NCBI GenBank assembly: GCA_026008535.1
Contig: BRKX01000018.1
Span: 14,640,088-14,704,087 of the forward strand
DNA length: 64,000 nt
Direction: 5' to 3'
DNA from: Perilla frutescens
Lineage: Eukaryota > Streptophyta > Magnoliopsida > Lamiales > Lamiaceae
In this document: positions 44,125 to 55,408 of the stretch, piece by piece
Numbering within the stretch: the first letter of the stretch is position 1
Layout of the letters: each line of letters begins with the position of its first letter
Made by a program: the position numbers and the translations under genes
The notes under the pieces: model-generated
What the model saw: only the letters and a program-made list of their open reading frames with translations
Databases searched by the model: none
Told to the model about the DNA's origin: nothing

Positions 44125-45114
44125 TGATATGATCCCGGTATGATGATCAATACCGAGAGAAAACGTAGCGGAAGAATTTTAGATCGAAACACGTTAGGCG
44201 AATGAAAGGCTTCAATCTAGCTCTATGACTAGATGAAATATACGACTAAACACAACTAAATAGAATGGCAAGAGGGGTGTTTAGGTTTGAATATGAAAGG
44301 ATATGGCTATGGGCGTGTAGTATGATGTTATGTGATGAAGAAAGGCTGGTGTAGATAGGTTATGACAAGAAAATAGGGAACTTACAATATAGGTGCTTAA
44401 CTCAGCGAGAATAGCATGTATGCTAGAAATTGGCGAAATTAGCTTGGAAACTCGATGAACTTGATGGATGATGATGATATGGATGAAATATGGTAGATGG
44501 ATGATGTTGAAGGTGAATGGCGATGATGTTTGATAGAATGGATTAGAACTTCAACTGAACCCCGACTTCTAGAGACGAAACGCAGCTACTTCGATCTTCT
44601 TCGAATTTGTTTAGCAACTCCCCCTAGAACTCGATGGAACTAAAAAGAGTTTGAGATAGGACTTTAGATTTGCTAGGTCTAAAGAACTTTGATAAATGCT
44701 TGATCAACCAAAGGATCGTGAGACAATTGAAAATAAACTTCAAAATATTAATCAACGTCTGAAAAATAAAGTTCACAGCTGATCCCTTTATATAGGCATA
44801 GGGATGGACGAAAATTAATTAAAAAAAACTACCTAAACTAGAATTCTAACTTGGAAAGAAGTTCCCATAATTAAAACTCTAGTTATCTAAGTAAAAGGAC
44901 CTTCTAGAAATTCCCTTAATAAAAAAAATTAAAATTCATAAAATAAATACTAAAAATCAAATAATAAAATCTAACTATGGATAAAATAAATCACAATGGA
45001 TTTGGGCCTTCTAATTGGCGTCTTGGGCTCTTCAAAGGGCTAATCCAACACGCCATCTTCATGCATCAACTCTCTTGGGCTTCTTCTTCAATTGTCATAG
45101 TTGGGATTTCATCA
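44125..45114 (-). repeat. 5' LTR of the non-autonomous element
   Basis: Partner of the LTR at 41539-42527, bearing the 5' end for the minus-strand transcript. The right target duplication CTTCC follows it at 45115. Confidence 0.92.
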
Positions 45115-45217
45115 CTTCCTGCTGACTATTTGATGTTTCGATGAAGAAGAGCTTCTACCTTTCTGCAAAATCTCTTGCTTGCTGCGTGGGAACTGAGAGT
45201 AGGTGGCCAAGATCTGC

Positions 45218-45358
45218 CTTGTATTATTAAAGTTAAGAAATCAATGATCAAGAGTAACAATTATATGCATAAACAGACAAACTAATGAACTGTATATATA
45301 TATATACATATTATATATTTTTATATAATATAGTTATCTTATTTACAATTTTACATAG

Positions 45359-45413
<55 letters not shown>

Positions 45414-46579
45414 TGAAATGATATTATATTAATATTATCAAAATTTTAAAATTGAACGCTTAATAATAAATACTAACTAATAAGAGAAATTAGGAATAAT
45501 ATTAAACTAATATGATAAAAAATTAACAAATAATAAAGGAAAAGGAAAATTCACAAAAATTATAACTAATCAAATGTTCAAGAGTAATAATATTCATAGT
45601 ATTAATTTTATATAGTTAATCTTAAACTCTTAGTTATATATACTATCTTCTATCGATTAGTATTCTAGTATATAGTCATTGACTTATGAGAATATATATG
45701 ATATGTGGAAAAAAATAGATTATAGTCCATCTTAGATTATTAGTTATAACAAATAAGAATATGAGTTATAAGTTATAAGTTATAAATTTATAATGTGTAA
45801 AGCAGTAAAGGAAAAATGAAATTAAAAAATTAAGATTAATATTGACAACTTGACAAATAATACTCTTCATTAAATATTAATACATGAAATTAAATCAATG
45901 ATATTAAATTAACAATATCAAAAGTAACAAAGTAATAAAGAAAAAATGAAAATAACAAAAATTAAAACTAATCAAATGTTCAATAGTAACAATATTCTTA
46001 GCACCAATGTTATATAGTTAATCTTAAACACTTAGTTATATAAACTAACATCTATTATAGTATATAGTTGATATTAGTTAAAATGTACATAGCAATAAGT
46101 CTATTATAGTATATAGTTGATATTAGTTAACAATGTACATAGCAATAAAAGGGAAAAAGAAATTAACAAAAAATAAGACTAATATTGACAAAATAATCAT
46201 TCTCGATTCATTAAATAAAAAATATTAAATAAAATAAATGATATTGAAAATATAATAATTTCTCAAAAATTTGTTATCAAAATTAAGAAATCAAATATTC
46301 AAGATTAAAAATATTCTTATTTCTTAGTAGTTAGCACAAATGTTATATAGTTAATCTTATATTCTTATTTATATATACTATTTCTAATATAGTATATAGT
46401 TTATATTAGTTAATAAAAAATTAACAAAAATTAAGACTAACATTAAATAAGCTAAACTAAAAATAATAATGAAACAAATTAAGAATTAGTAGTCTCTTAA
46501 ATAATATAGAATGATTAATTTATAAATTATCTTAATATATTGGAATATGATATGACTTATGGCTTATAGTATAATTGTG
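45218..46579. other. AT-rich spacer with ATA microsatellite
   Basis: A (TAA)n tract runs at 45359-45411. From 45480 to 46450 a loose pattern recurs four or five times: TTATATAGTTAATCTTA, TAGTTATATA and ATTAACAAAA phrases at intervals of about 350-400 bp. No gene was found on either strand. Confidence 0.5.
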
Positions 46580-46850
46580 CATGTAAACGAGCTCGAGCCA
46601 AGCTTGAGTTCAGACTCGAATTTTAAATAATTGAATCGAGCTCAATCCGAACTCGAGTTCGGGCTCGAATTTTAAATAATCAGGTCGAGCCCGAGTCAAG
46701 CTCGAGTTGAGCTCGAGCTCGATTTTTTCCTGTTGAGCCAAACTCAAGCCCGAGTTCAAAGCTCAAATCAAACTCGAGCTCACGAATATCTAAACGAGCT
46801 GAGCTCAAGCCCGGTGGTACTCGACTCGGCTTGTATACATCCCTAATTGA
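46580..46850. repeat. GAGCTCGAG-rich MITE-like element
   Basis: The segment starts ATGTAAACGAGCTCGAGCC and ends GACTCGGCTTGTATACATCC, an imperfect inverted terminal pair. In between, GAGCTCGAGC and CTCGAATTTTAAATAAT words alternate. Similar CTCGAG-rich elements are common in plants. A shorter run with the same words follows at 46905-46950. No ORF is present. Confidence 0.6.
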
Positions 46851-47516
46851 AGCGGTACAAAAATTATGAATAAATTATCGAGTTTGAATATTTCCTTAAT
46901 GATCCGAGCTCGAGCATCAGGGTGTTCGGCTCGATTCAGTTTCTTTACAGCCCTATACCATATATATATATATATAGCTTGTTATATAATTCTATTATAT
47001 TTAATAATCAATATATAGATAGACAGTAGAAATAAATATTGTTTCATTTTATTTCTTATTAAATAAACCTAATTAATCTTGTTGATTAAGCAAAATAAAT
47101 ATTAAAAAAATTATTGATTTGGTACTTATGGTGTTTTTGGTGGGAAATTAAATTACTTTTTTATCCTTGATTATCATACTTTTAGATATAGTAGGACTAG
47201 TATTATACTCGCATCGTTGCGCGGTATGATACTATATGATTTATAATTGGTGTCAAACTCGTGTCTAATTATACACTTTAATACTTTTGTTGTATCATTT
47301 TTCAATAAAATTTGTGTCAATTATATTTCACAAAAAAAATTTAATATTTGAATTTTCACGTATTTTATAATAAGTAATACAACCTAACAAACGCATAATA
47401 AGATCATAGTAAAATAGAACACGACAAAATGAGAAAGAAAAACCATTAGATAAATTGATGCACTAACCTTATTTGTAGACTGAAAAAAGGATAAAGTCTA
47501 TTAACTTTCAAATTAT
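46851..47516. other. AT-rich flank before copia element
   Basis: No gene is visible. The final part (47461-47516) ends CTTTCAAATTATTG at the LTR border. The same TTTCAAATTATTG is found at 53184-53196, shortly after the right LTR. Confidence 0.4.
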
Positions 47517-47697
47517 TGTAAATATATCTAATAGATATATATGGTATGAGTGATGACCAAGTAACTATGGTATGAGTGACAACCAAGTAACTAACCCTAA
47601 AACCCTAGACCTTGTACTATTATATATAGAGGCATTTGGTCCTCATATTAAATACACACAATTCATATTCTCTCTCGTCTCTCTCTTGTTTACAACA
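47517..47697 (+). repeat. 5' LTR of copia element
   Basis: 181 bp. It carries a 26-bp tandem duplication (ATGGTATGAGTGATGACCAA..., 47542-47593) that the 3' LTR lacks. TACTATTATATATAGAGGCA contains a likely TATA box. Confidence 0.9.
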
Positions 47698-48029
47698 CGT
47701 TATCAGCATGAGTCTCTAACCGATTGAGTGGATATTGGTGGTATACCCTAGGAAAGAATCGTATATTTCCTACAAGGTAACCTCTAGATCAAAATTATAA
47801 TATGACGTTTGATGATATGATGTATTAGGTGATCTTCGAAAAAGGGATTCTTAATATTTTTTATGTGCATATTTTTATGCTTAAGGGATTTCCTTTATAT
47901 CATGTTTATTGACTTTAATATATTATATCTGTTTTTCTTATTGTTATAATAATCGGTCCTTTCCGATTTAATCTTGAAAAATTAAAATTTTGATGTTATT
48001 CAAGTAGCACAAGTAATATTTATGAAGAA

Positions 48030-48240
48030 TATTACATTCAAGATCATAAATTGATGCTATTAAAGTAGCACAAGTAATAATCCTGAAGAATATTACATGC
48101 TCTAAAGAGCAAATAAACAAGAAGTATTCATGAAGAATATTACATTCAAGATCATAAATTGATGCTATTAAAGTAGCACAGGTAATATTCCTAAAGAATA
48201 TTACATGCTCTAAAGAGCAAATAAATTAAACATGTGGATA
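48030..48240 (+). repeat. 108-bp tandem repeat in copia leader
   Basis: ATTACATTCAAGATCATAAA occurs at 48031 and 48139, with TTGATGCTATTAAAGTAGCA and ATATTACATGCTCTAAAGAG repeated at the same distance. It lies in the untranslated leader between PBS and gag. Confidence 0.9.
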
Positions 48241-48332
48241 AGATATCCTTGATTCTTTGTGCAGAATTGCACAAATGGTAAACATAGGCCAAACTTGAGT
48301 TCATCGCCCTTGACATCTCGGGCAAGAATTAT

Positions 48333-49286
48333 ATGTCATGGACTCTTGATGCTGATGTTCAGCTGATCTTAAGGGGTCTAGGGGAGACAATCAAAGAAGG
48401 AAACAAAACATCTCAACAGGATCGCGCTAAGGCGTTGATTTTCCTTCGTCATCATCTTCATGATGATCTAAAGACGGAATATTTGACCGTCAAAGATCCG
48501 AGTGAGTTGTGGACAAACCTAAAAGAAAGGTTTGATCATCAAAAGACTGTCGTCCTTCCTAAAACTCGTTACGAGTGGATGCATCTTAGACTGCAAGACT
48601 TGAAGTCTGTGAGTGCTTACAATTCTGAATTATTTAGAATTATTTCAAAATTGAAACTTTGTGGAGAGAGCATCACTGATGTTGACATGCTTGAGAAAAC
48701 ATTCTCCATTTTTCATGCTTCTAATGTGCTGTTACAGCAGCAATATAGGGAGCGTGGTTTCAAAAAGTACTTTGAACTAATATCTTGTTTGTTGGTTGCC
48801 GAGCAAAATAATGAATTGCTCATGAAAAACCACGAACTCCGCCCCATTGGTTCCGCTGCATTGCCTGAAGCCAATGCAACTTTCAACCATGAAAATGGAC
48901 GTGGTCGTGGGAACCAACGTGGATGTGGTCGTGGACGTAGATGTGGATATGGTCGTGGTCATGGACGCGGTAAACCAAATGATGCAACCTCTAGCAACAA
49001 AAGGCAGAAAACATCCAACGAGCACAATTCATCCAAAAAGGAAGCATCATGTCATAGATGTGGCATGAATGGACATTGGTCACGTACTTGCTGAACGGCA
49101 AAACACCTTGCAGATCTATATCAAGATTCGATCAAGGGAAAAGGCAAAAAGGAAACCAATATCGTTGACTTTGACGGTCCAATTGATACTACTCACTTAG
49201 ATGTCTCCGACTTCTTTGATGATCCAAAAGGAGATAATATAGATCAGTTGATTGGTGGTGGTGTGCTTGAAGATGATCATATGGAC
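48333..49286 (+). pseudogene. Copia gag, degenerate
   Basis: The frame is recognisable from about 48290 (KLEFIALDISGKNYMSWTLD), ahead of the first in-frame ATG at 48333. It contains TSQQDRAKALIFLRHHLHDD, LKERFDHQKTVVLPKTRYEW and, after a glycine/arginine-rich stretch, a zinc knuckle CHRCGMNGHWSRTC. The stop at 49092-49094 replaces what is usually an arginine (CGA to TGA), and homology continues to a stop near 49286. The true start seems lost through a 1-base shift near 48277-48290. Confidence 0.88.
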
Positions 49287-49399
49287 ATTGTTTAGTCCTT
49301 TATCATTTATTTCTAGTTGATAAAAAGACATTGCTTATTTACTTCCACATCGTTATTTTTTCGTTAAAAACAATTACTTATTTTCCTTTCATATTTTTA

Positions 49400-52300
49400 C
49401 TCAATAATAATTGATCTTCTTTTAAAAAAATGTCTCAGACATTCAAATGGAATCTTGTGATATTTGTCATGCTGATAGTGCCACCACACACACCATTCTC
49501 CAAAATAAGAAATATTTTCTTAAGTTGACATTAGTTGAGGATAATGTTAACACATTATCAGGAGCATCAAACATCATTGAAGGCTCCGAAAGATCTTGTA
49601 TCATTTTACCAAATGATACTAAATTAGATATTGAAAATGCCCTATATTCTAGTAAGTCCAAAAGAAACATACTAAGTTTCAAGGATATCTACTATAATGG
49701 ATACCACATCGAGACTATATCAGAAGGTGGAAATGAATATCTCTGCATAAATTCTTTTGTATCCGGCCATAAACGAAAAAAAGAAAAATTATTAACACTA
49801 CATTCTGGGATGTATTACACATTCATAAAGACAATTGAGACAAACCATGTCATGAACCGAAGTTCAATGACACAAAAATCTTTGTGCTTTGGCATGATAG
49901 TTTTGGACATCCTGGAGCCACTATGATGCGCCGAATAATCAATAATTCATATGGGCACAACATGAAGAATCAAAAGATTCTTATAACCAATGAATTCCCA
50001 TGTGATGCGTGTGCGCAAGGCAAGTTAGTCATTAGACCTTCATATACGAAGGTTAATATTGAATTTTCATCTTTCTTGGAGAGAATTCAAGGAGATATTT
50101 GTGGACCTATACATCCACCATGTGGCCCTTTTCGATATTTTATGGTATTGATTGATGCTTCTTCTAGATGGTCACATGTATGCTTGCTTTCTACTATAAA
50201 TGCAGCATTTGCTAGACTACTTGCTCAAATTATAAAATTACGAGCCCAATTCCCAGACAATTCAATTTAAAGAATTCATCTTGACAATGCTAGTGAGTTT
50301 ATGTATCAAGAATTTGCAAACTATTGTATGGCTATTGGAATTGAGATTGAACATTCAGTCGTTCATGTCCATACTCAAAATGGTTTTGCAGAATCGTTTA
50401 TTAAACGTCTTCAACTTATTGCTAGACCATTACTTATGAAGTCAAAACTCTCAACTACTGCTTGGGGTCATGCCATATTACATGCGGCAACATTAGTTCG
50501 TATTAGACCATCGGCTAACCATGAATACTCCCCAATGCAAATTATTCTTGGTCGAGAACCAGATGTTTCTCACTTACGAACTTTTGGTTGTGCGGTTCAA
50601 GTCCCAATTGCACCCCCACAATGAATAAAAATGGGTCCCCAATGAAGGCTTGGGATATATGTTGGATTTGATTCACCTTCAATTATAAGATATATTGAAC
50701 CTTTAATGGGTGATTTATTTACTGCACGTTTTGCAGATTGTCATTTTGATAAAATGACATTTCCAACATTAGGTGGAACGAATCTACATCCAGAAAAGCA
50801 CAAGAAAATATCTTGGAATGAGAAAAGCTTGTCACATTTTGATTCTCGAACTAATCAATGTGAACAAGAAGTTGAAAAGATTATCCATTTGCAAAAGATT
50901 GCAAACCAACTTCTTGATGCTTTTGTAGATACAAGAAAAGTGACACAATCTCATATACATGCTGCAAATACTCCAGCGAAAATTGATGTCCCTGAAGGAC
51001 AATAGCGTTGACAGCAAATGAGTCTAAAATTCATCAAAAACGTGGTCGACCAATTGATTCCAAAGATTTTGTGCCTAAGAAAAGAAAGGGGTAAGATGGA
51101 AACTAAATAATGACTAAAATGATTAATCAATCAAATGAAAGTGATGTAATTCTTGAAGAATTACAAGTATCTGAAAATCATGAGATCTCAATAAATTATT
51201 TATCTTCCAATCAGATACTGGAGAGAGAACATATCATTGTAGATGATATATTCACCTTTCACATAGCTCATCAAATTTTAAATGAGGATCCTGAACCGAA
51301 ATCTGTTACAGAATGTAAACAGAGAAATGATTGGCCAATGTGGAAAAGAGCTATGGAAATGGAATTAAATTCATGTGATAACCAGAAAGTATTTGGACCT
51401 ATAGTCCTAACTCCGGAATCTGAAACCCCTGTTGGGTACAGATGGATATTTGTTAGAAAGAGAAACGAGAAAAATGAAATTACGAGATATAGAGCAAGAC
51501 TCATAGCGCAAGGTTTCTCTCAAAGACCAGAAATTGATTATGAGGAAACATACTCTCCAGTAATGGATGCGATTACTTTCAGATTTCTGATTAGTCTGGC
51601 TATGTCACAAAGGCTTGCTATGCGCCTTATGGATGTAGTAACTACCTATCTATATGGGTCATTAAATAATGACATATATATGAAAATCCCTGAAGGATTT
51701 AAAATGCCTGAAGCATTAAAGTCAAAACCTAAAACCATGTTTTCGATGAAACTGCAAAAATCATTGTATGGGCTGAAACAGTCTGGCCGTATGTGGTATA
51801 ATAGATTGAGCGAGTATCTTTTGAAATAAGAATACAAGAATGATGATATCTGCCCTTGTGTTTTCATAAAGAAAACCGAAAGTGGATTTGCAATTATAGC
51901 AGTTTTTGTTGATGATTTGAATTTAATTGGAACTCCTGAAGAGCTCAATAAAACTACTGAATATTAGAAGAAAGAATTTGAGATGAAAGATTTGGGAAAG
52001 ACAAAATTCTATCTTGGTTTGCAAATTGAACGTGTCCGAGGAGGAACGTTTATTCACCAATCCACATATACAGAAAAAGTGTTAAAGCGCTTTTACATGG
52101 ATAATGCACATTCATTAGCATCACCAATGATCGTTAGATCTCTTGATATGAAAAAAGATCCATTTCGACCTATTGAAGAGGGTGAAACGATACTTGGTCT
52201 TGAAGTACCATATCTAAGTGCAATTAGAGCATTAACTTATCTGGCTAATTATACTAGACCAGATATAACTTTTTCTGTAAATCTTCTTGCAAGATATAGC

Positions 52301-52888
52301 GTTGCACCCACTTTGAGACATTGGAATAGTGTTGAACACATTCTTCGTTATCTGAAGGGTACCATAGACCTTTGATTATATTATTCAGAAAATTTCGATT
52401 CTTCTTTGGTAGGGTATTCGGATGCAGGATTTTTATCTGATCCACATCAAGCCAAGTAACAAACTGGCTATGTTTTCACATGTGGTGGAACTGCTATATC
52501 ATGGAAGTCTATGAAGCAAACCTTAACTGCAACATCCTCAAATCATTCTGAAATTATTGCAATCCATGAAATAAGTCGAGAGTGTGTATGGTTGAGAAAT
52601 ATGACAAGTCACATCCAAGAGTCATGCGGACTAGCTTCATCAAAGATCAATCCAACTATTTTGTATGAAGATAATGCTGCTTGCATCGTGCAACTCAAGG
52701 AAGGATACATCAAAGGTGATAGGACGAAGCACATTTCTCCCAAGTTATTCTACACACACGATCTCCAAAAGAATGGTGATATCAACGCTCAACAAATTCG
52801 CTCAAGTGATAATTTGGCGGACTTATTCACAAAGGCATTACAAACATCAACATTCAGAAAGTTGGTACACAAGATCGGCATGCACTGA
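49400..52888 (+). pseudogene. Copia pol (protease, integrase, RT, RNase H), degenerate
   Basis: Protease with DSATTHTI begins near 49465. The integrase has the H2C2 zinc region (WHDSFGHPGATMMRRI and CDACAQGK) and catalytic D, D, E in GDICGP, HLDNASEF and NGFAESF (49890-50420). RT has VGYRWIFVRKRNEKNEITRY, a DVVTTYLYGSLN block, SLYGLKQSG and a catalytic FVDDL near 51910. RNase H has SNHSEIIAIHEISRE and the closing HISPKLF and DLFTKALQ motifs, ending 52886-52888. Breaks include a frameshift near 49880 and stops at about 50268, 50622, 51003, 51827, 51966, 52373 and 52457. Nothing here can be translated whole. Confidence 0.92.
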
Positions 52889-53017
52889 CTCAAAGATCTA
52901 CAGTGATCTCAAGATCAGGAGGAGCGGTTGTACTCTTTTTCCTTTGACTAGGTTTTCCTAGCATGGTTTTAATGAGGCAACATTTCTTTTAGGGATTGGT
53001 CACTCAAGGGGGAGTGT

Positions 53018-53172
53018 TGTAAATATATCTAATAGATATATATGGTATGAGTGACGACCAAGTAACTAACCCTAAAACCCTAGCCCTTGTACTATTATAT
53101 ATAGAGGCATTTGGTCCTCATATTAAATACACACAATTCATATTCTCTCTCGTCTCTCTCTTGTTTACAACA
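53018..53172 (+). repeat. 3' LTR of copia element
   Basis: 155 bp with a single copy of the 26-bp unit duplicated in the 5' LTR. Apart from this it differs from the 5' LTR at about two positions. It is preceded by the polypurine tract at 53005-53015. Confidence 0.9.
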
Positions 53173-53233
53173 AAAATTTAGAATTTCAAATTATTGAAGT
53201 GACATTTTTGTAAGTGATATTTAGGATGGATCG

Positions 53234-53348
53234 TCAGGGGCGGATCCAGGAGGGGGCCAACCAACACTTCCCCGCCCCTTTTATTTTTTTCTATGTATAT
53301 TTTTGACATTGGTAGGTTCCAGCCCCTCCTCATCAATGATGACGAATT
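53234..53348. repeat. Possible DNA-transposon end fragment
   Basis: CAGGGGCGGATCCAGGAGGG followed about 75 bp later by GGTTCCAGCCCCTCCTC resembles the inverted ends of several plant DNA transposon families whose termini read GGGGCGGA(T/G)CCAGG. It is too short to classify. Confidence 0.3.
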
Positions 53349-53349
53349 T

Positions 53350-53866
53350 TTTTATATACATATAGTATAGTTTAGAGGTCTATTTTCGTTAAGGCCCAAT
53401 AGTAAGGCCCATATTTGTATCAAGGGTCTTAGGACCTAGTAGACGCGTGTCGAAGTCTAGGGTTTAGAGGTCGAGGGAATCAATATCAAAGAGGGGATAA
53501 CATGAAGGGCGAGCTAGTGCAGAGTTCGAACAAAGAGACCAAGTCAAAAGGGACGTTGGAAGATAAACATGACCCAGTCAAAAACCCTTAAGGGGATAAG
53601 GATCTGTCCCCGAAAATAGTGGAGAATCCCTTGATAACCGGAAAGAAGCTACGGTTGCACCATATATAAGCAACAAAGGGGGTGAAGCATAGGGGACGCA
53701 ACACAAAATTATCTAAGTAATCATCGATCTAACAAAGAGTTATCCCGATCCTTCATACAAACGATCGATCTCGTTTTGACTTCTTTCTTTGGCCTAAAAA
53801 AATCTCTCCGGTCGCCAAAGTCCGAATCTACTATAGAACTAATTGTAGAAATTTACCATCTATAAT
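53350..53866 (+). mobile_element. Probable 5' LTR of Tat-lineage element
   Basis: The stretch ends a few bases before a PBS-like TAGCGCCCACCGTGGGG. It holds a TATA-like CCATATATAAGCAACAAAGG at about 53660 and a 3' part rich in CGATC words. The left border is uncertain, and no second LTR is visible because the element is interrupted at 62089. Confidence 0.5.
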
Positions 53867-53867
53867 T

Positions 53868-53885
53868 TAGCGCCCACCGTGGGGC
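53868..53885 (+). other. PBS-like site of Tat element
   Basis: TAGCGCCCACCGTGGGGC stands between the LTR-like region and the gag start. Tat-lineage elements have TGGCGCC-type sites at this place; the second base here is A rather than G. I do not assign the tRNA. Confidence 0.5.
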
Positions 53886-53905
53886 TCTGATCGACCATAT
53901 TGAAG

Positions 53906-55408
53906 ATGACTATCGATGACCGAAGCAGTACGACCCCGAACCCTCAAAACAATTAAAGGGAATCACCATCAGTAACCCCTCCCGCAGGAGGAAACGGATA
54001 TATTGCTCAAGTGCTGCGAGCGATCCAGCAACGACTCAACTCCACCGTTGTGGAACTCGCGGCCATTCGAACAGAAAATTCAGTCCTTAAAACTCGAATG
54101 GAAGCGTTCAGTCCACCGAATCAATTCCCAAATAGATTTCATCGACAACCCCCACGAACTCGAAAAACCAGTCAGCTACGCGAACAGGTACTTTTAAATT
54201 TCGCTAACGAAGCTGCTAACCAAAACATTGCAGGAACCAACGAAGGACAACAGAACAAAAAAGATGCTAGCAATCCGTATCTCAGACCTCCCCCGAGGTT
54301 CGAATACATCGAGAACCAACCCGAAATCGAGGTCGAGAATAAACCGAAGCGGTTGGAAGAAATGCTCACACGAATCCCCAGAGTTCCTGCCCCCATTCGC
54401 AAAACGGCCCCGACAAGCTTCGCGGATTCTCCTTTTACAGAAGAAATTAGTCTCGTAGAGATGCCTCCGAAGTTTACCTTTCCATCCATGAAACTGTTCG
54501 ACGACACTGCTGACCCCGATGACCATATAGCACAATACAAACAAAGGATGTTCACCACTTCAATCTCGCGACAAAGTAGAGAGGCCGGAATGTGTAAGGG
54601 GTTCGGAAGCAGCCTATCCGGACCAGCACTCCAATGGTTTACCAGTTTGCTAAACTCGTTGATCTCCACCTTCGCTCAGCTCAACGACCTGTTCGTCGAG
54701 CAGTTCGCTAGTAGCCGAAGGATCAAGAAACACGCCGACGACCTCTACACAGTGATCCAAAGACCAGAGGAAACCCTATGAAACTTCTTAGGATGATTCA
54801 ATAGAGAAAAAGTGTCGATCCCGGGATGCAATGTCGACACCGCCGTGTCAGCCTTCAAGAAGGGTTTAAAGAGGAGTTCAGATCTTTACAAAGAATTAAC
54901 CAAATATCCGTGCAAAATGATGGAAGATGTCCTCACCAAAGCATGGGCACAAATCAAATGGGAAGAAGATGAAGAAAACTCGTCCAAGTTTAAACCCCGA
55001 AATGACCAACCCTGCAAGGAGCACAGGTCTCACATCAGAAACGAGAGGTATCGAGTAGATCCCTATCCTCGCAACCCCAGATTCGACCCCAGAGATAGGA
55101 GGCTACCCGAACGCCCAGACAAAAGGCTACCTAAATATAATCTTTGCATAACACCTTCGGAAGTCGTGAACGCGATGAAAGGGCTCGAGCAAAACATCAA
55201 GTGGCCCCCAAAGATGAGAACACCTGATAATGAGCGAGATAGGAACAAATTCTGCGACTTCCACAACGATCATGGGCATAGAACAAATGACTGCATCGCA
55301 CTTAGACTTGAAGTGATCGAGCTTCTCAAAAAAGGCCACTTAATCGACCTCCTGACCTCAAAAGGAAAAGAGAATTGGAATAAAAGAGATAATCATATGG
55401 AAATTTAG
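53906..55408 (+). pseudogene. Tat-lineage gag, degenerate
   Basis: ATG at 53906 starts MTIDDRSSTTPNPQNN and meets TAA at 53954-53956, after which the frame continues. A coiled-coil-like N-terminus is followed by the gag core (PSMKLFDDTADPDDHIAQYK, CKGFGSSLSGPALQWF, TFAQLNDLFVEQFASSRR). Stops TGA at 54779-54781 and 54794-54796 stand at places normally coding arginine. The frame then resumes (FNREKVSIPG) to the segment CDFHNDHGHRTNDC, a CxxxHxxxxHxxxxC-type zinc site, and ends at 55406-55408. All three stops fit C-to-T changes. Confidence 0.88.

Larger units (their letters stand above)
41539..45114 (-). mobile_element. Complete non-autonomous LTR retroelement, 3576 bp
   Basis: Two direct LTRs (41539-42527 and 44125-45114, 989 and 990 bp) start TGATATGATCC on the plus strand and end ATTTCATCA. 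The 5-bp target duplication CTTCC is perfect (41534-41538 and 45115-45119). The primer-binding site lies inside the right LTR, so transcription runs right to left. The internal region (1.6 kb) has one ORF of gag-like type and no pol, so reverse transcriptase and integrase must come from elsewhere. The first 200 bp of the LTRs differ at roughly 6% of positions, so the insertion is not recent. Confidence 0.9.
41420..45217 (-). pseudogene. Last exon of an unidentified host gene, split by retroelement
   Basis: On the minus strand, an exon with an AG acceptor at about 45218 reads QILATYSQFPRSKQEILQKG and on to 45120. It continues after the inserted element from 41538 to the stop TAA at 41422-41420, ending STVKKPGCCSCSG. 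The frame is continuous if the element and one copy of the 5-bp target duplication are ignored. The C-terminus is basic with a cysteine-rich end. No domain is recognised. No upstream exons were found in the AT-rich sequence to the right, so it may be a fragment. The insertion adds a foreign sequence after the SRK codons and would truncate or alter any product. Confidence 0.6.
47517..53172 (+). mobile_element. Complete Ty1/copia element, 5656 bp, inactivated
   Basis: Short LTRs (47517-47697 and 53018-53172) both start TGTAAATATATC and end TTTACAACA. A PBS-like TTATCAGCATGAGTC stands after the left LTR at about 47700, and a polypurine tract CAAGGGGGAGTG precedes the right LTR. Gag, protease, integrase, RT and RNase H follow in copia order, all with stops or frameshifts. 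The two LTRs differ by two substitutions and one 26-bp tandem duplication. No clear 5-bp target duplication was found. Confidence 0.9.

Noticed and set aside
45359..45411. Regular repeated units considered as a CRISPR-like array.
   Set aside because: It is a plain TAA microsatellite with no spacers, in a plant genome.
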